Origin: Bacillus sp. V59.32b
GTDB lineage: Bacteria; Bacillota; Bacilli; Bacillales; DSM-1321
Assembly (NCBI RefSeq): GCF_003429085.1
Contig: NZ_QVTC01000060.1
Location: 29,126 to 93,125 of the forward strand
Length of the DNA: 64,000 nucleotides
Direction: 5' to 3'
The translations under genes and the position numbers were made by a program. The stretch's first letter is position 1. Every line of letters begins with the position of its first letter. This document shows, one piece after another, positions 1 to 9,658 of the stretch. Below the pieces are notes generated by a model. The model had not been told where the DNA came from and ran no database searches. It saw nothing but the letters and a program-made list of their open reading frames with translations.

Positions 1-1
1 A

Positions 2-283
2 ATGCATAATGTTACTATCGAAATGATTCGTTTATCCATCCAGGCGTTTGAAGATGAGGATATCGAACTCGCCAAGAAAATTTCAGACATGGATGAGGAA
101 GTGGACCGCCTCTATGGGGAAAACTTCAAAAGTCTGATTCAGCTCTCACATGAAAATTTACAACAGGTCACACAACTTGCGTTTGTTGCCAGATACCTAG
201 AACGAACCGCAGATCATGCGACCAATATCGCGGAAAGTATCTACTATTTAGTAAAAGGACGTCATTTTGATCTAAACGAATAA
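2..283 (+). CDS. phoU: PhoU, phosphate signalling protein (3' part only)
   Basis: The window opens inside this gene, so only the last 93 residues are visible. They are all-helical and contain the conserved second-repeat motif RYLERTADHATNIAE, in which the E/D residues form a metal-binding face in the PhoU family. PhoU is a cytoplasmic dimer of two three-helix bundles that links the Pst phosphate importer to the PhoR kinase and lowers phosphate uptake when phosphate is ample. The pst genes presumably lie upstream, outside the window. The reading frame ends with LNE-TAA and a terminator-like hairpin follows at once. Confidence 0.9.
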   Translation: MHNVTIEMIRLSIQAFEDEDIELAKKISDMDEEVDRLYGENFKSLIQLSHENLQQVTQLAFVARYLERTADHATNIAESIYYLVKGRHFDLNE

Positions 284-289
284 AAGCGG

Positions 290-366
290 AAGGCAGCCTC
301 CTTTCAACGAGCGTGATCTGAATCATACGGATTACTGCAAAGTTGACGGGAGCCTGCCTTTTTTAT
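290..366 (+). terminator. Probable phoU terminator
   Basis: The arm AAGGCAGCCTCC (290-301) pairs, with one bulge, with GGGAGCCTGCCTT (348-360) and is followed by a T run. The loop is long (about 45 nt), so efficiency is uncertain. Its position directly after phoU supports the call. Confidence 0.5.
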
Positions 367-389
367 TTGGTTTGTCTCTATTTATTAAT

Positions 390-887
390 CGCTCGCAAAT
401 TCGGATAGTCGCTCGTAAATCCGGATTATGCTAACAAGATTGATTAACGAGCACAAATTCAGATAATCGGGCAGAAATCTGTACTAACGAGCACAAATTC
501 AGATCATCGAGCAGAAATCCGTATTAACGAGCACAAATTCAGATAAACGAGCAGAAATCCGTATTATCGAGCACAAATTTAGATCATCGAGCAGAAATCC
601 GTATTAACGAGCACAAACTCAGATCATCGAGCAGAAATCCGTATTAACGAGCACAAATTCAAATCATCGTGCAGAAATCCGTATTAACGAGCACAAATTC
701 AAATAAACGAGCAGAAATCCGTATTAACGAGCACAAATTCAGATAAACGAGCAGAAATCCGTATTATCGAGCACAAATTCAGATAAACGAGCAGAAATCC
801 GTATTATCGAGCACAAATTCGGATAAACGAGCAGAAATTCAAATAATCGAGCAGAAAATAAGATAATCGCTCACAAATAAATTTTGA
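390..887. repeat. Tandem array of 20-bp units in a 40-bp higher-order repeat
   Basis: Twenty-two consecutive 20-bp units run in strict register from 448 to 887. Two more at 390-429 are separated from the rest by 18 bp. Units alternate between two related types, one beginning CGAGCACAAATTCAGAT and one beginning CGAGCAGAAATCCGTATTA, giving a 40-bp period. Flanking units change the first bases to CGCTCGCAAA or CGCTCACAAA. Divergence is greatest at both ends. No unique spacers exist, so this is not CRISPR, and 20 bp is not a multiple of three, so it does not encode a repeat protein. It fills the gap between convergent phoU and yqzC. Confidence 0.9.
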
Positions 888-921
888 TAAGACTCACATT
901 CTCAAAATTAGCGCCCTCCAA

Positions 922-956
922 TAAAAAATGCCCTCCACAAACAAATCGGAGGGCGT
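922..956 (-). terminator. Terminator of the yqzD-yqzC pair
   Basis: The perfect 7-bp stem GCCCTCC/GGAGGGC (930-936 with 948-954) is followed on the minus strand by a T-rich tract. It lies 10 bp beyond the yqzC stop codon. Confidence 0.8.
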
Positions 957-966
957 TTCTTATTAG

Positions 967-1467
967 TTATTCAGTGATTGTTTTCGCCACCTGCTGGATG
1001 GTCATCTTATTCGTAAGTTCATATTCACCGACTTGAATTTCTTTGTTCAGTTCATTTTGTTCCAGATACTGTTCAAAGGCTTTCGCATCTTCGACAATGC
1101 CTTCTTTTTCAAGCAATGCCGCAATGTCTATAGAGGTCATTCCGGACCGAATAGATAGCTTGTATGGAGCCGTCTTTACTTCTTTATGAACGCTCTGTGA
1201 TTCTTTCTTCCCGTCCTCTACTTTTGAAGCAGCTTCCTCAATATTCTCAGGCTGCTGTATTTCTGAAGTTTGCTTAGCTTCGGGAGCCGTGTTCTTTGCC
1301 TTTTCTTCCTTAAGATCAGCTGTGACGGTATATCCCTTTTGCTTCAGCAGTGAGGTAGCCTCTTCAATGCTGTCACGTTCCGGTTGGAACCAGTGTTCAT
1401 ATCCCGCAACCACTGCTGTTGAGAGAATGATTCCTGCTGCAAATGCCTGGAGAGTACCTCTATTCAT
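967..1467 (-). CDS. yqzC: YqzC-like membrane-anchored protein with a MltG/LysM-like C-terminal module
   Basis: 166 residues. An N-terminal hydrophobic segment (about residues 8-24) is followed by a long charged, low-complexity linker (about 30-100). The folded end (about 105-166) contains IRSGMTSIDIAALLEKEGIV and a GEYELTNKMT stretch, which resembles the substrate-binding module of the MltG/YceG family but lacks the catalytic transglycosylase part. The protein is therefore probably an extracytoplasmic, wall-facing protein of unknown activity. It starts at an ATG preceded by GAAAGGGG and overlaps the upstream yqzD stop by 4 bp, indicating translational coupling. The yqzC name rests on similarity and on position between phoU and yqgN as recalled from B. 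subtilis. Confidence 0.7.
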   Translation of the reverse strand: MNRGTLQAFAAGIILSTAVVAGYEHWFQPERDSIEEATSLLKQKGYTVTADLKEEKAKNTAPEAKQTSEIQQPENIEEAASKVEDGKKESQSVHKEVKTAPYKLSIRSGMTSIDIAALLEKEGIVEDAKAFEQYLEQNELNKEIQVGEYELTNKMTIQQVAKTITE

Positions 1468-1844
1468 TGTGCAGCCCCTTTCGATTCATTCTCTTTAATG
1501 ATTTTTCGGACGGTTTCCATAGGTAAAGTTGATTGCTTTGTAATTTGTTCCAAAGAAAGGCCTTGCTGGTACAAGGACACCACTTGTACTTTGAGGATTT
1601 CATTTATTGGTTGTGGCTTATTGATAGAATGAGAAGTTCGCATCCCTGGTCCAGGATTATCCTGAATTAGTAACTCCTCTTCAAGAATCTTAATTTTCTT
1701 TTTTAATTGGTAGACGTCCTGCATATGGGTGAGTGTGAGTTCCTCCAACTCCTCTTGAAGCTTTTTAACAGGATCTTTCTTAAAGAAAGATAAGATAAGC
1801 AGCACGATCGCTATTGATAATAAAATGATGAAGATTGCATTCAT
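1464..1844 (-). CDS. yqzD: YqzD-like membrane protein with coiled coil and putative HTH tail
   Basis: 126 residues from the ATG at 1844, chosen because AGAGGTGG lies just upstream; in-frame codons further upstream have no such site. Residues 1-20 form one transmembrane helix. A coiled-coil-like stretch rich in K, E and L (about 25-60) follows. The tail has the look of a small helix-turn-helix (VSLYQQGLSLEQITKQSTLP). It is the first gene of a two-gene unit with yqzC. Function is unknown. Confidence 0.65.
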   Translation of the reverse strand: MNAIFIILLSIAIVLLILSFFKKDPVKKLQEELEELTLTHMQDVYQLKKKIKILEEELLIQDNPGPGMRTSHSINKPQPINEILKVQVVSLYQQGLSLEQITKQSTLPMETVRKIIKENESKGAAQ

Positions 1845-2240
1845 GTTTTCCACCTCTGAAGCTTTTAAATTCTTTTTACAAAATCTATCATACACAATTT
1901 TACGGATAATTTCCCTCTTTTAAAAAAATTGTCCATTTTTGTCAGATGAGCTGTAATAGTTTTGTCGAAACCGACTGTGTTGCCCGTATTTATGAGTGTT
2001 TTCAAAAAAAGTTTTTGCGTTTAGCCCTTTTGAATAAAGGGGAGGTAAAAGTCGACAAAATGCGTTCATTGTCCGTCTATTCGTTCAGTGCTACGATTAA
2101 GGTACAAAATAATTTTGAAATTTCTGTTACTAGTTCGTAACGGCTTAGAGGTCAAGAAAACTTCTATTCCGGGTCCTTATCTTAATGTAAGCGTTTAGGT
2201 TTGTCATACTTCATTCATTGATTCCTAAGGGGGAAATATT
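1845..2240. other. Intergenic region between divergent genes, no supported gene
   Basis: This AT-rich 396-bp region must hold the promoters of yqzD (minus) and of the 2241 gene (plus). I see no convincing -35/-10 pair, hairpin terminator or repeat. A possible 27-codon frame at 2058-2140 behind GGGGAGGT has its ribosome site too far away to be supported. Confidence 0.4.
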
Positions 2241-2849
2241 ATGATCAGTCTGTCAGCATATCAACCGAATTTTAAGCGAGAACTTTCCCGGAAACATTTA
2301 AAGGCAGGAATTTGGCTGGATGGAACCTTTGATTGGGTAACGGATGAATCTTCAAGTTACTTAGGCGGCGAAGTCAGAACCTTGGTTCAAAGCTTTACTA
2401 AAAGACAAGTAACATTTTATAAGTTCACCATCCAAAATTCATCAAAAGCAAAATTGATTCCGAAAGTTATGTTTCAATACCAGGATCTATTAGAACGTCA
2501 AACGGTAGCCTTTTATAGTCCGAGTGAAAAAGCGATTTTACACGTTGGACAAGCCTCTGTTGCTTTAGTCGGTGGATTAATGAATGGAAATGGTATAGCA
2601 CAATATTGTATTCAAGGTAAAAAACATCTTTACCAGAACGGCTGCTTTAAGTCGTTGAATGAAGGCATCCTTTCTTTTTCCCCTCTCGCCAAGGGTGAGG
2701 TAATTAGCATGTTTTCTCTGGAAGCCCCCATTATGCCGCAGGATTCTGTCGAAGCGATTGCCTGGGTGATATCTTCTGCGACGCAGGAAGAAGCAAAGTT
2801 CATTAATGACAGCCTCCTTGCTGAAGGACCCAACCTGAACATCTTATAA
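2241..2849 (+). CDS. Hypothetical protein, 202 aa
   Basis: I do not recognise a family. The protein is soluble, without signal peptide or membrane segment, rich in beta-type patterning, and has a short [12 protein letters not shown] motif near residue 28. The start ATG is preceded by AAGGGGG at a good distance, which supports real translation. It sits alone between the yqzD promoter region and rpmG, transcribed towards rpmG. Confidence 0.7.
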   Translation: MISLSAYQPNFKRELSRKHLKAGIWLDGTFDWVTDESSSYLGGEVRTLVQSFTKRQVTFYKFTIQNSSKAKLIPKVMFQYQDLLERQTVAFYSPSEKAILHVGQASVALVGGLMNGNGIAQYCIQGKKHLYQNGCFKSLNEGILSFSPLAKGEVISMFSLEAPIMPQDSVEAIAWVISSATQEEAKFINDSLLAEGPNLNIL

Positions 2850-2953
2850 TTCTTCGTTTTCCTCCAAAAAACAGACTAGCATTTTGCATTAAAAAATGCT
2901 ATTATAGAAAAGTCCTATGTGAACAACTCATTTATGTTTGGAGGGAAATACCC

Positions 2954-3103
2954 ATGCGCGTGAATATTACGCTGGCTTGCACTGAGTGCGGAGACCGTAA
3001 CTATATTTCTAAAAAAAATAAACGTAACAATCCAGATCGTCTTGAGCTTAATAAATACTGCCCAAGAGAAAAACGTAGCACAACTCATCGTGAAACTAAG
3101 TAA
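2954..3103 (+). CDS. rpmG: 50S ribosomal protein L33
   Basis: 49 residues beginning [17 protein letters not shown] and ending in [14 protein letters not shown]. The paired CxxC motifs (CTEC near residue 9, and a lone C in KYCP here) are typical of the zinc-binding type of L33, although only one complete CxxC is seen. L33 is a small basic protein near the E site of the large subunit. Bacilli usually carry two or three paralogs, of the zinc and zinc-free types, exchanged under zinc limitation. A GGAGGG ribosome site precedes the ATG and a strong terminator follows at once, so the gene is monocistronic. Confidence 0.93.
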   Translation: MRVNITLACTECGDRNYISKKNKRNNPDRLELNKYCPREKRSTTHRETK

Positions 3104-3133
3104 GCAACAGGATTTTTTTCCTGTTGCTTTTTT
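3104..3133 (+). terminator. rpmG intrinsic terminator
   Basis: A perfect 9-bp stem GCAACAGGA/TCCTGTTGC with a T-rich loop and six T residues after the stem starts immediately after the rpmG stop codon. Confidence 0.95.
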
Positions 3134-3193
3134 CATATCCAAGGCGGTCGGCCACTACATACTAATCTTGAACATCAAGGGGGGCAATCTCAG

Positions 3194-3760
3194 GTGAAGG
3201 AGAAGATCCGCAGTGAAATGAAAACCATTTTGCGGACAATGAGTGAATCGGATTACCACCTACTTTCACGAGCAATCGCTAACCAACTGTACCAACTCCC
3301 TGAATGGGGTAAAGCGAATCTTATTGGCATCACCATTTCGAATCACCCGGAGGTCGATACAAGGGAGATTATTGAACGGGCGTGGAAGCAGGGAAAGGAA
3401 GTAGCCGTACCAAAATGCTTTCCTGCTGATAAGTCGATTCAATTCAGAAAAATTGTCTCTTTTGACGAGCTCGAAAAGGTTTATTATGGACTTTGGGAGC
3501 CGATTATGACTGAAACCGAAATAGTGAGCGCGAATGAAATAGGGCTATTGGTTGTGCCCGGCCTCGCTTTTACAGAATCCGGATACCGCCTTGGGTTTGG
3601 CGGGGGGTATTACGATCGATTCCTTCCTTATTATAAAGGGCCGACACTTTCCCTCGCATTTAAAGATCAGATTTTGCCTGCGTTGCCGGTCGAAACACAT
3701 GATATACCTGTAGCTAAGCTTGTTACCCCGGAAAAGGTATTTGTTTGCAATGCTGAGTAA
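3194..3760 (+). CDS. yqgN: 5-formyltetrahydrofolate cyclo-ligase
   Basis: 188 residues, usual for the family. The enzyme uses ATP to convert 5-formyl-THF to 5,10-methenyl-THF, feeding folate one-carbon metabolism. Signatures are the C-terminal substrate/ATP loop GLAFTESGYRLGFGGGYYDRF (about residues 120-140) and the N-terminal KEKIRSEMK basic patch. The start is GTG at 3194, chosen for the upstream GGGGGG. The last 11 bp overlap the start of the DUF92 gene. folD downstream in this window acts on the same folate pool. Confidence 0.93.
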   Translation: MKEKIRSEMKTILRTMSESDYHLLSRAIANQLYQLPEWGKANLIGITISNHPEVDTREIIERAWKQGKEVAVPKCFPADKSIQFRKIVSFDELEKVYYGLWEPIMTETEIVSANEIGLLVVPGLAFTESGYRLGFGGGYYDRFLPYYKGPTLSLAFKDQILPALPVETHDIPVAKLVTPEKVFVCNAE

Positions 3761-4544
3761 TCTTTTATATATTGTCTTAATTATAGTGACCGCGATAGGC
3801 GGTTATCTCGTAAAATCACTTTCGAAATCTGGTGCGGCAGCGACTATGCTAGTCGGGCTGTCGGTGGTGCTTAGCTTTCAACTCCCGGGTTTGCTGCTAT
3901 TGGGGGTCTTTTTTGCAAGCTCAAGCTTCTGGTCAAAATTTAAAGCATCCAGGAAGAAAAAAATAGAAGAAAAGCTTCAAAAAGGCGACAGAAGGGATTG
4001 GCAGCAAGTGCTTGCCAATGGGGGAATGGCTGTGATTGCGTCATGGCTTCATCTATTCGATCCTTCCGAAATATGGATTCTTGTCTTCATCGTTAGCATT
4101 GCGGCTGCCAACTCCGATACGTGGGCATCGGAAATCGGCGTATTGAGCAAGAAAAGCCCTTTTTATATTTTGAGCTTCAGACGGGTTGAACGGGGAACAT
4201 CAGGGGCTGTCTCTTTTTTGGGCACAATCGCAGCTTTTCTGGGAGCGGGGTTGATATCTGCTTTTTCCGTGACTCTCTTTGAATTTCCATGGGCCCCGTG
4301 GCTATTGCTTATAACTATATTCGGCTTTTTGGGGAATATTATAGATACGCTGCTCGGCGCGCTAATCCAGGCAAGATTTCGTTGTGTGAAATGCGGATTG
4401 GAAACAGAAAAAAAGTTCCATTGCGGAGAAAATACCATCCTAATAAAGGGAGCACGCTTTTTTGACAATGATATTGTCAACTTTTCTGCAATCACGCTTG
4501 CCTCATTATTAGCTCTTATATCATTTAAGGTTTTTAATTCCTAA
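3750..4544 (+). CDS. DUF92 family polytopic membrane protein
   Basis: 264 residues from the ATG at 3750, which overlaps the yqgN stop and has GGAAAAGG 11 bp upstream; a TTG at 3720 is an alternative. About six hydrophobic helices are visible. The family motif AAANSDTWASEIG (about residues 118-130) and RRVERGTSGAVS place it in DUF92, the family of eukaryotic TMEM19 and of plant phytyl-phosphate kinase VTE6. The bacterial role is not established. A cysteine pair (RCVKCG) lies in the C-terminal loop. Probably co-transcribed with yqgN. Confidence 0.85.
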   Translation: MLSNLLYIVLIIVTAIGGYLVKSLSKSGAAATMLVGLSVVLSFQLPGLLLLGVFFASSSFWSKFKASRKKKIEEKLQKGDRRDWQQVLANGGMAVIASWLHLFDPSEIWILVFIVSIAAANSDTWASEIGVLSKKSPFYILSFRRVERGTSGAVSFLGTIAAFLGAGLISAFSVTLFEFPWAPWLLLITIFGFLGNIIDTLLGALIQARFRCVKCGLETEKKFHCGENTILIKGARFFDNDIVNFSAITLASLLALISFKVFNS

Positions 4545-4567
4545 TCATTTTTTTACTGGGAGGATGA

Positions 4568-5539
<972 letters not shown>

Positions 5540-5551
5540 TCGTTCATAATC

Positions 5552-5592
5552 ATCCCTCCTCTAGCGCAAGCTATAAGCAGGAGGGATTTTTT
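5552..5592 (+). terminator. Hairpin after ldh whose 3' arm contains the next gene's ribosome site
   Basis: ATCCCTCCT (5552-5560) pairs with AGGAGGGAT (5579-5587). An inner TAGC-GCAA-GCTA mini-hairpin closes with a GNRA-type tetraloop. Six T residues follow and run directly into the ATG at 5593. The 3' arm is the GGAGGG ribosome site of the next gene, so the structure can end ldh transcription and mask that site. Confidence 0.75.
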
Positions 5593-5778
5593 ATGTTGCG
5601 ATCACTTTTTAGATTCATCATGCTGGGCGGAGCGATGTACTTTGGTTTCCGCTACCGGTACCGGTTATTGAATTCTGTACTTTCAAACGGTTTTTTGAGA
5701 AAAGCACTTGTAACCAGTTCATTGAACATGCCGGGAGTACGCAAAAGAATGGTTGAGGGCATGTTTAAAACTCAATGA
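5593..5778 (+). CDS. yqgO: YqgO-like small membrane protein
   Basis: 61 residues with one hydrophobic segment (about 5-20) and a basic FRYRYR patch after it, followed by a short helix ending GVRKRMVEGMF. The ATG at 5593 is chosen over an upstream in-frame ATG at 5536 because AGGAGGG directly precedes it. Length and position match the 61-residue YqgO of B. subtilis as I recall it. Function is unknown. Its ribosome site is inside a hairpin. Confidence 0.6.
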   Translation: MLRSLFRFIMLGGAMYFGFRYRYRLLNSVLSNGFLRKALVTSSLNMPGVRKRMVEGMFKTQ

Positions 5779-5795
5779 AGAGTACGTGAGTTAAG

Positions 5796-5830
5796 CAGAC
5801 CAAAAGTAAAGCAGCTTGGTCTGTTTTTTT
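5796..5830 (+). terminator. Terminator after the yqgO-like gene
   Basis: CAGACCAA (5796-5803) pairs with TTGGTCTG (5816-5823), followed by seven T residues. Confidence 0.85.
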
Positions 5831-5886
5831 ACATTTCTAAATGATTCGTCTATAGTTTATATATATAAACCTATGATTGCTCGGGA

Positions 5887-7432
5887 ATGAAAGTAGGGAA
5901 GGCTTTGGGAGTACGAGAAGATTATATTTATTGGTCGATGGTGAAGGAGCTCACAACAAGCTATGATTACCGGGTCATCACGATTGCCGAAGGGCATCAG
6001 GAAATTTGGCTTGAGACTGATCGTGATCAATCATTTCCTGTAATCAGGCTAATGCGCCATGACATTGATTGGACTAACTGGCTAAAGCGTGACATAGAGA
6101 GAACCGCGCTAAACGGGGAGCAGATCAGGAAGCAGTTATATAGAAGGCCATTAAAGGCTTTGAACATATATATCAGTGAATTTGCGCCAGTAGATGACTA
6201 TGATTACCTTATAAGAGAGCCGGCAGTGAATAATAAGGCCGCAATTCATACCTTCATCATGGATGTCTCGAAATATGAGCAAAAGTCTGAAGAGCTGCAG
6301 CGGCTGCTGGACAAACGGTTCATCTTTAAGGCACCGGATGATGATATAAAGGAAGGCCAAGTTGCGTACATCAAACAATCGGCACTGTCTGCTTCCGCTC
6401 AAAGAGTCAAAAAGGAGCAAGAGCTTTTCACTGTGGGTAAACCGTTTTTCACTTATGTTTTTGCCGTTTTGCAGATTGCTGTTTTCTTTCTGATGGAATT
6501 AAGGGGAGGAAGCACGAATTCTTTAACACTGATTGAATTCGGGGCTAAATATAATCCTTTGATTCTGCAGGGTGAATGGTGGCGGTTTTTCACGCCTATC
6601 ATTGTCCATATCGGGCTGCTCCACTTATTGATGAACGCGCTTTCCTTATACTTTTTAGGTATATTGGTTGAAAGAATATACGGGCGGTCCCGCTTTTTGC
6701 TTATTTACCTTTTTGCCGGGTTTGCCGGGACGCTGGGCAGTTTTTTAATGAATGCTAATATTTCAGCCGGTGCGAGCGGTGCGATCTTTGGCTGTTTCGG
6801 CGCCTTGCTTTATTTCGGGATTGTTCACCCTAAACTGTTCTTCCGTACAATGGGAGCAAATGTCATTATTTTAATCTTATTCAACCTAATCTACGGTTTT
6901 TCTGTGGAAGGTATCGATAATGCTGGACATATTGGCGGCTTGATTGGTGGGTTCCTGGCAGCGGGGATCGTTCACCTTCCGAAAAGCAAACAGCCTGCCA
7001 GACAAATCATCTTCGCGGCTGCAACAGCTTTGCTCACTTTTTGGCTGCTTCAATGGGGCTATGACATGAATGGAACCCAAGGAAGCGCCCCTGCCGGGAA
7101 TGAATCGGTTGCCGCGCAGGTTGCCCAGGATTCTATTGCAGATGGAGAAGAAGTAATGGCGTATGAGTTTTTTAAGAACGATACGGAAGCGCCTTTTTCT
7201 TTCTTTATTCTTGAAAATTTGGAATATGAGAAGAAGAATTTGCAAACGGCAGAAGAGAGTAATTTAGAATCTACCTGAACATGATTCTGATTTCCGTCAG
7301 GCGCACTATAACCTTGCCCTTCTATATCGAGATGCAGGCAGAATAGAGGATGCGCTGGCCCACACAAAGAGAGCGGCAGAGCTTGAGCCCGGCGAAGACT
7401 ATCACAACCTGCTGTTACAAGTCCGTCAATGA
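5887..7432 (+). pseudogene. gluP: GluP rhomboid protease with a +1 frameshift before its TPR tail
   Basis: Frame 5887-7278 encodes the N-terminal cytosolic domain and the whole rhomboid domain. The catalytic serine is in GASGAIFG (Ser297) and the histidine in NAGHIGG (His348), in a 6-7 helix intramembrane serine protease of the B. subtilis YqgP type. The frame stops at TGA 7276-7278, but the next frame continues to TGA 7430-7432 with SDFRQAHYNLALLYRDAG, a clear TPR repeat. Removing one C of the CC at 7274-7275 restores one protein of about 515 residues, the usual length. The protease core would survive without the C-terminal TPR repeats. The locus is convergent with the next gene, overlapping by 7 bp. 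Confidence 0.85.
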
Positions 7433-8298
7433 GGAGCCGTAAGCTGTTGGCGCAAAATTGCGGGAGAGCCGTCTGAAGCAGTGAACACTACCAGCAGCTC
7501 TTTGTTATCGCTTGAAACAAGCAGGTAAGGGATGGTGCTGTTAAGCGGGCTGATGGCACTGCCGTCGCTTTTTTTGATGTCCAATACATAGTTTCGATAT
7601 AAGCCTTCCCAAAGCTTGCCGATGATCTCTTTCTGTTTTGAGTCCGTGAAGCCGGAAAAGAGCTCCTGCTGTTTCGATTGTAAATCGATTAACGAAGCAA
7701 TCCTGTAGCGGCCTGTGTCGATTTGAAAACTGGCAATGGCTTGATTTAAGCTTTCTTTCAAGATCGAATTTGTCGTTTGGTCCATCACGTGCTGCCATTC
7801 TTTTTGGTCGGCGGTTATCGGTCTCCTGAATGATTGAAATTCTGAAAAAGGGGAAAGGATTACGTAAAGCTCGTCATCTGTTAATGTCTGTGCGCTAACA
7901 ATATCAGATTCTGGCAAATGTACTTCAGCATAGTGGAACGTGATTCCCTGGAACAGGGCGCTCTCCTTTTCTGTGATGCTTTCATTCTGCTCCAGATTCC
8001 GCCTGTTTTGCTTCCAATCCTTGAGAATCCCTGCAAGTTTGCCGTTCTTATATAATAAGGAGATGTCCTGACGCAAAAAGGCATCTGTATTTAAAACAGA
8101 TTGTTCCTTCCAGTCTACAGCATATTTATGATTACTCCGTTTGGCAGTTATCGTCGTTAGAGCGCTGTCAAAGCTGAGTGAAGGGTCGATCGGAAAAAAG
8201 ATAATCGTTTCTCTGACGGGCTTTACGTATAGAAAGTAAATGAGTGCAGAAACCAGAATAAAGACAGCAAGTAAACCATATTTGGCTTGAATCTTCAT
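7426..8298 (-). CDS. Membrane-anchored hypothetical protein, 290 aa
   Basis: I do not recognise the family. Residues 1-24 form a signal-anchor helix; the remaining part is soluble and probably extracytoplasmic, with mixed alpha/beta patterning and no cysteines or evident catalytic motif. The start is taken as the ATG at 8298, because AGGAGG lies 9 bp upstream; an in-frame ATG at 8319 precedes that ribosome site and is unlikely. It is transcribed towards gluP and divergently from yqgQ-glcK. Confidence 0.7.
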   Translation of the reverse strand: MKIQAKYGLLAVFILVSALIYFLYVKPVRETIIFFPIDPSLSFDSALTTITAKRSNHKYAVDWKEQSVLNTDAFLRQDISLLYKNGKLAGILKDWKQNRRNLEQNESITEKESALFQGITFHYAEVHLPESDIVSAQTLTDDELYVILSPFSEFQSFRRPITADQKEWQHVMDQTTNSILKESLNQAIASFQIDTGRYRIASLIDLQSKQQELFSGFTDSKQKEIIGKLWEGLYRNYVLDIKKSDGSAISPLNSTIPYLLVSSDNKELLVVFTASDGSPAILRQQLTAPH

Positions 8299-8379
8299 AA
8301 GGGAAGTCCTCCTAATCACATTACTCCACTATATGTCAGGAGCTGGACGAGTATGAGTGGAAAATTTAAAGGTTGATAC

Positions 8380-8408
8380 TTGTCGGAAAAAACACGTTCC
8401 GATATACT
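8380..8408 (+). promoter_or_regulatory. Predicted sigma-A promoter of yqgQ-glcK
   Basis: TTGTCG (8380-8385), a 17-bp spacer and TATACT (8403-8408) form a plausible vegetative promoter. The dyad CGGAA-N8-TTCCG lies within and across the spacer and could be a repressor site; that part is inference. Confidence 0.55.
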
Positions 8409-8441
8409 TTTTTATAAGCAGACAAAACGATGAGGGAAAAC

Positions 8442-8651
8442 ATGAAAACAATCTATGATGTGCAGCAATTCTTGAAGAGATTCGGAACCATTATCTACGT
8501 AGGCGATCGCGTCGCCGACTTGGAGTTAATGGAGGAAGAGATAAAGGAACTCTATCGCCTGCAATTGATCGAACCGAAGGATTTTCAAATGGCATTGCTG
8601 TTATTGCGGCATCAGATTCAAATCGAAAAAGATAAGCGTAAAAAAATATAA
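8442..8651 (+). CDS. yqgQ: YqgQ family protein (DUF910)
   Basis: 69 residues from the ATG at 8442, which has GAGGGA at good spacing; the ATG 12 bp upstream lacks one. The small acidic-then-basic helical protein has the family core DVQQFLKRFGTIIYVGDR and EIKELY. In B. subtilis and relatives yqgQ always sits between the rhomboid gene and glcK; its function is not known. It is 16 bp upstream of glcK and probably cotranscribed. Confidence 0.9.
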   Translation: MKTIYDVQQFLKRFGTIIYVGDRVADLELMEEEIKELYRLQLIEPKDFQMALLLLRHQIQIEKDKRKKI

Positions 8652-8667
8652 ATAAATGAGGGATGAC

Positions 8668-9639
8668 ATGGAAAAGTGGATTATGGGCGTCGATCTTGGA
8701 GGAACAACGACGAAGCTTGCGATTATCAGCTTTTATGGAGAAATCCTGCACAAATGGGAAATTCCCACGGATATTTCAGAGAACGGAAAGAATATTACCG
8801 TCAACATCGCAAAAGCGATTGATGCTAAGCTTGAAGAACTTGGAGAGCCGAAGAGCAAGCTGTTGGGAATTGGAATGGGAGCACCGGGTCCGGTCGATGA
8901 CGCAACCGGGGCGATTTACGAAGCTGTAAACATCGGCTGGAAGGATTATTATCCGCTCAAGGATTTATTGGAGCTGGAAACGTCCCTTCCTGCTTTTATT
9001 GATAACGATGCCAATATCGCTGCACTTGGTGAAATGTGGAAAGGGGCCGGAAACGGCGCAAAAGATTTGGTTTGTGTCACGCTCGGAACCGGGGTTGGTG
9101 GGGGAGTAATCGCCAATGGTTCATTGGTTCATGGTGTCAGCGGGGCAGCCGGTGAAATTGGGCATATTACCGTTGTAACCGAAAACGGTTCAGCCTGTAA
9201 TTGCGGGAACGCCGGCTGTCTTGAAACGGTCGCTTCCGCTACAGGGATTGTCCGATTGGCAAAAGAAGCCCTCGAAACGCATACAGAAGTCAGTAAGTTG
9301 CACGAAATTATAAATAATAATGGCAACCTGTCAGCCAAGGATATTTTTGAATCTGCCTATTCAGGAGATCCGCTGGCAAACGAAGTTATTCAAAAAATAA
9401 GTAATTATTTAGGTTTAGCCATTGCCAATATCGCAAATGCGTTAAACCCTGAAAAAGTGATCCTTGGCGGAGGGGTATCAAAAGCAGGCGATCAATTGTT
9501 GGATCCTGTTCGAGCAGCGTTCAGCCGATATGCCTTCAAAAGGGTTCGGGAATCCACGCAGATTGATATAGCTACTCTTGGAAATGATGCGGGTGTGATC
9601 GGTGCGGCCTGGTTAGTTAAAAGCGAACTCGCAAATTAG
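8668..9639 (+). CDS. glcK: Glucokinase, ROK family
   Basis: 323 residues from the ATG at 8668 (GAGGGA just upstream); an ATG 12 bp earlier lacks a site. It phosphorylates cytoplasmic glucose with ATP, used for glucose released from disaccharides rather than PTS-imported sugar. Visible are the N-terminal phosphate loop [12 protein letters not shown], the sugar-binding ENDAN-like [12 protein letters not shown], the LGTGVGGG loop, the catalytic/zinc motif GEIGHITV with [10 protein letters not shown] (three zinc cysteines), and the C-terminal [10 protein letters not shown]. It follows yqgQ and precedes the LTA synthase gene by 20 bp, so one operon is likely. Confidence 0.96.
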   Translation: MEKWIMGVDLGGTTTKLAIISFYGEILHKWEIPTDISENGKNITVNIAKAIDAKLEELGEPKSKLLGIGMGAPGPVDDATGAIYEAVNIGWKDYYPLKDLLELETSLPAFIDNDANIAALGEMWKGAGNGAKDLVCVTLGTGVGGGVIANGSLVHGVSGAAGEIGHITVVTENGSACNCGNAGCLETVASATGIVRLAKEALETHTEVSKLHEIINNNGNLSAKDIFESAYSGDPLANEVIQKISNYLGLAIANIANALNPEKVILGGGVSKAGDQLLDPVRAAFSRYAFKRVRESTQIDIATLGNDAGVIGAAWLVKSELAN

Positions 9640-9658
9640 TCCGAGACGGGGGATATAC

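Noticed and set aside
390..887. CRISPR array
   Set aside because: Units follow directly on each other without unique spacers and no cas gene is present.
1946..2140. 64-codon frame upstream of the 2241 gene
   Set aside because: No ribosome site at its start, atypical composition and no similarity recognised.
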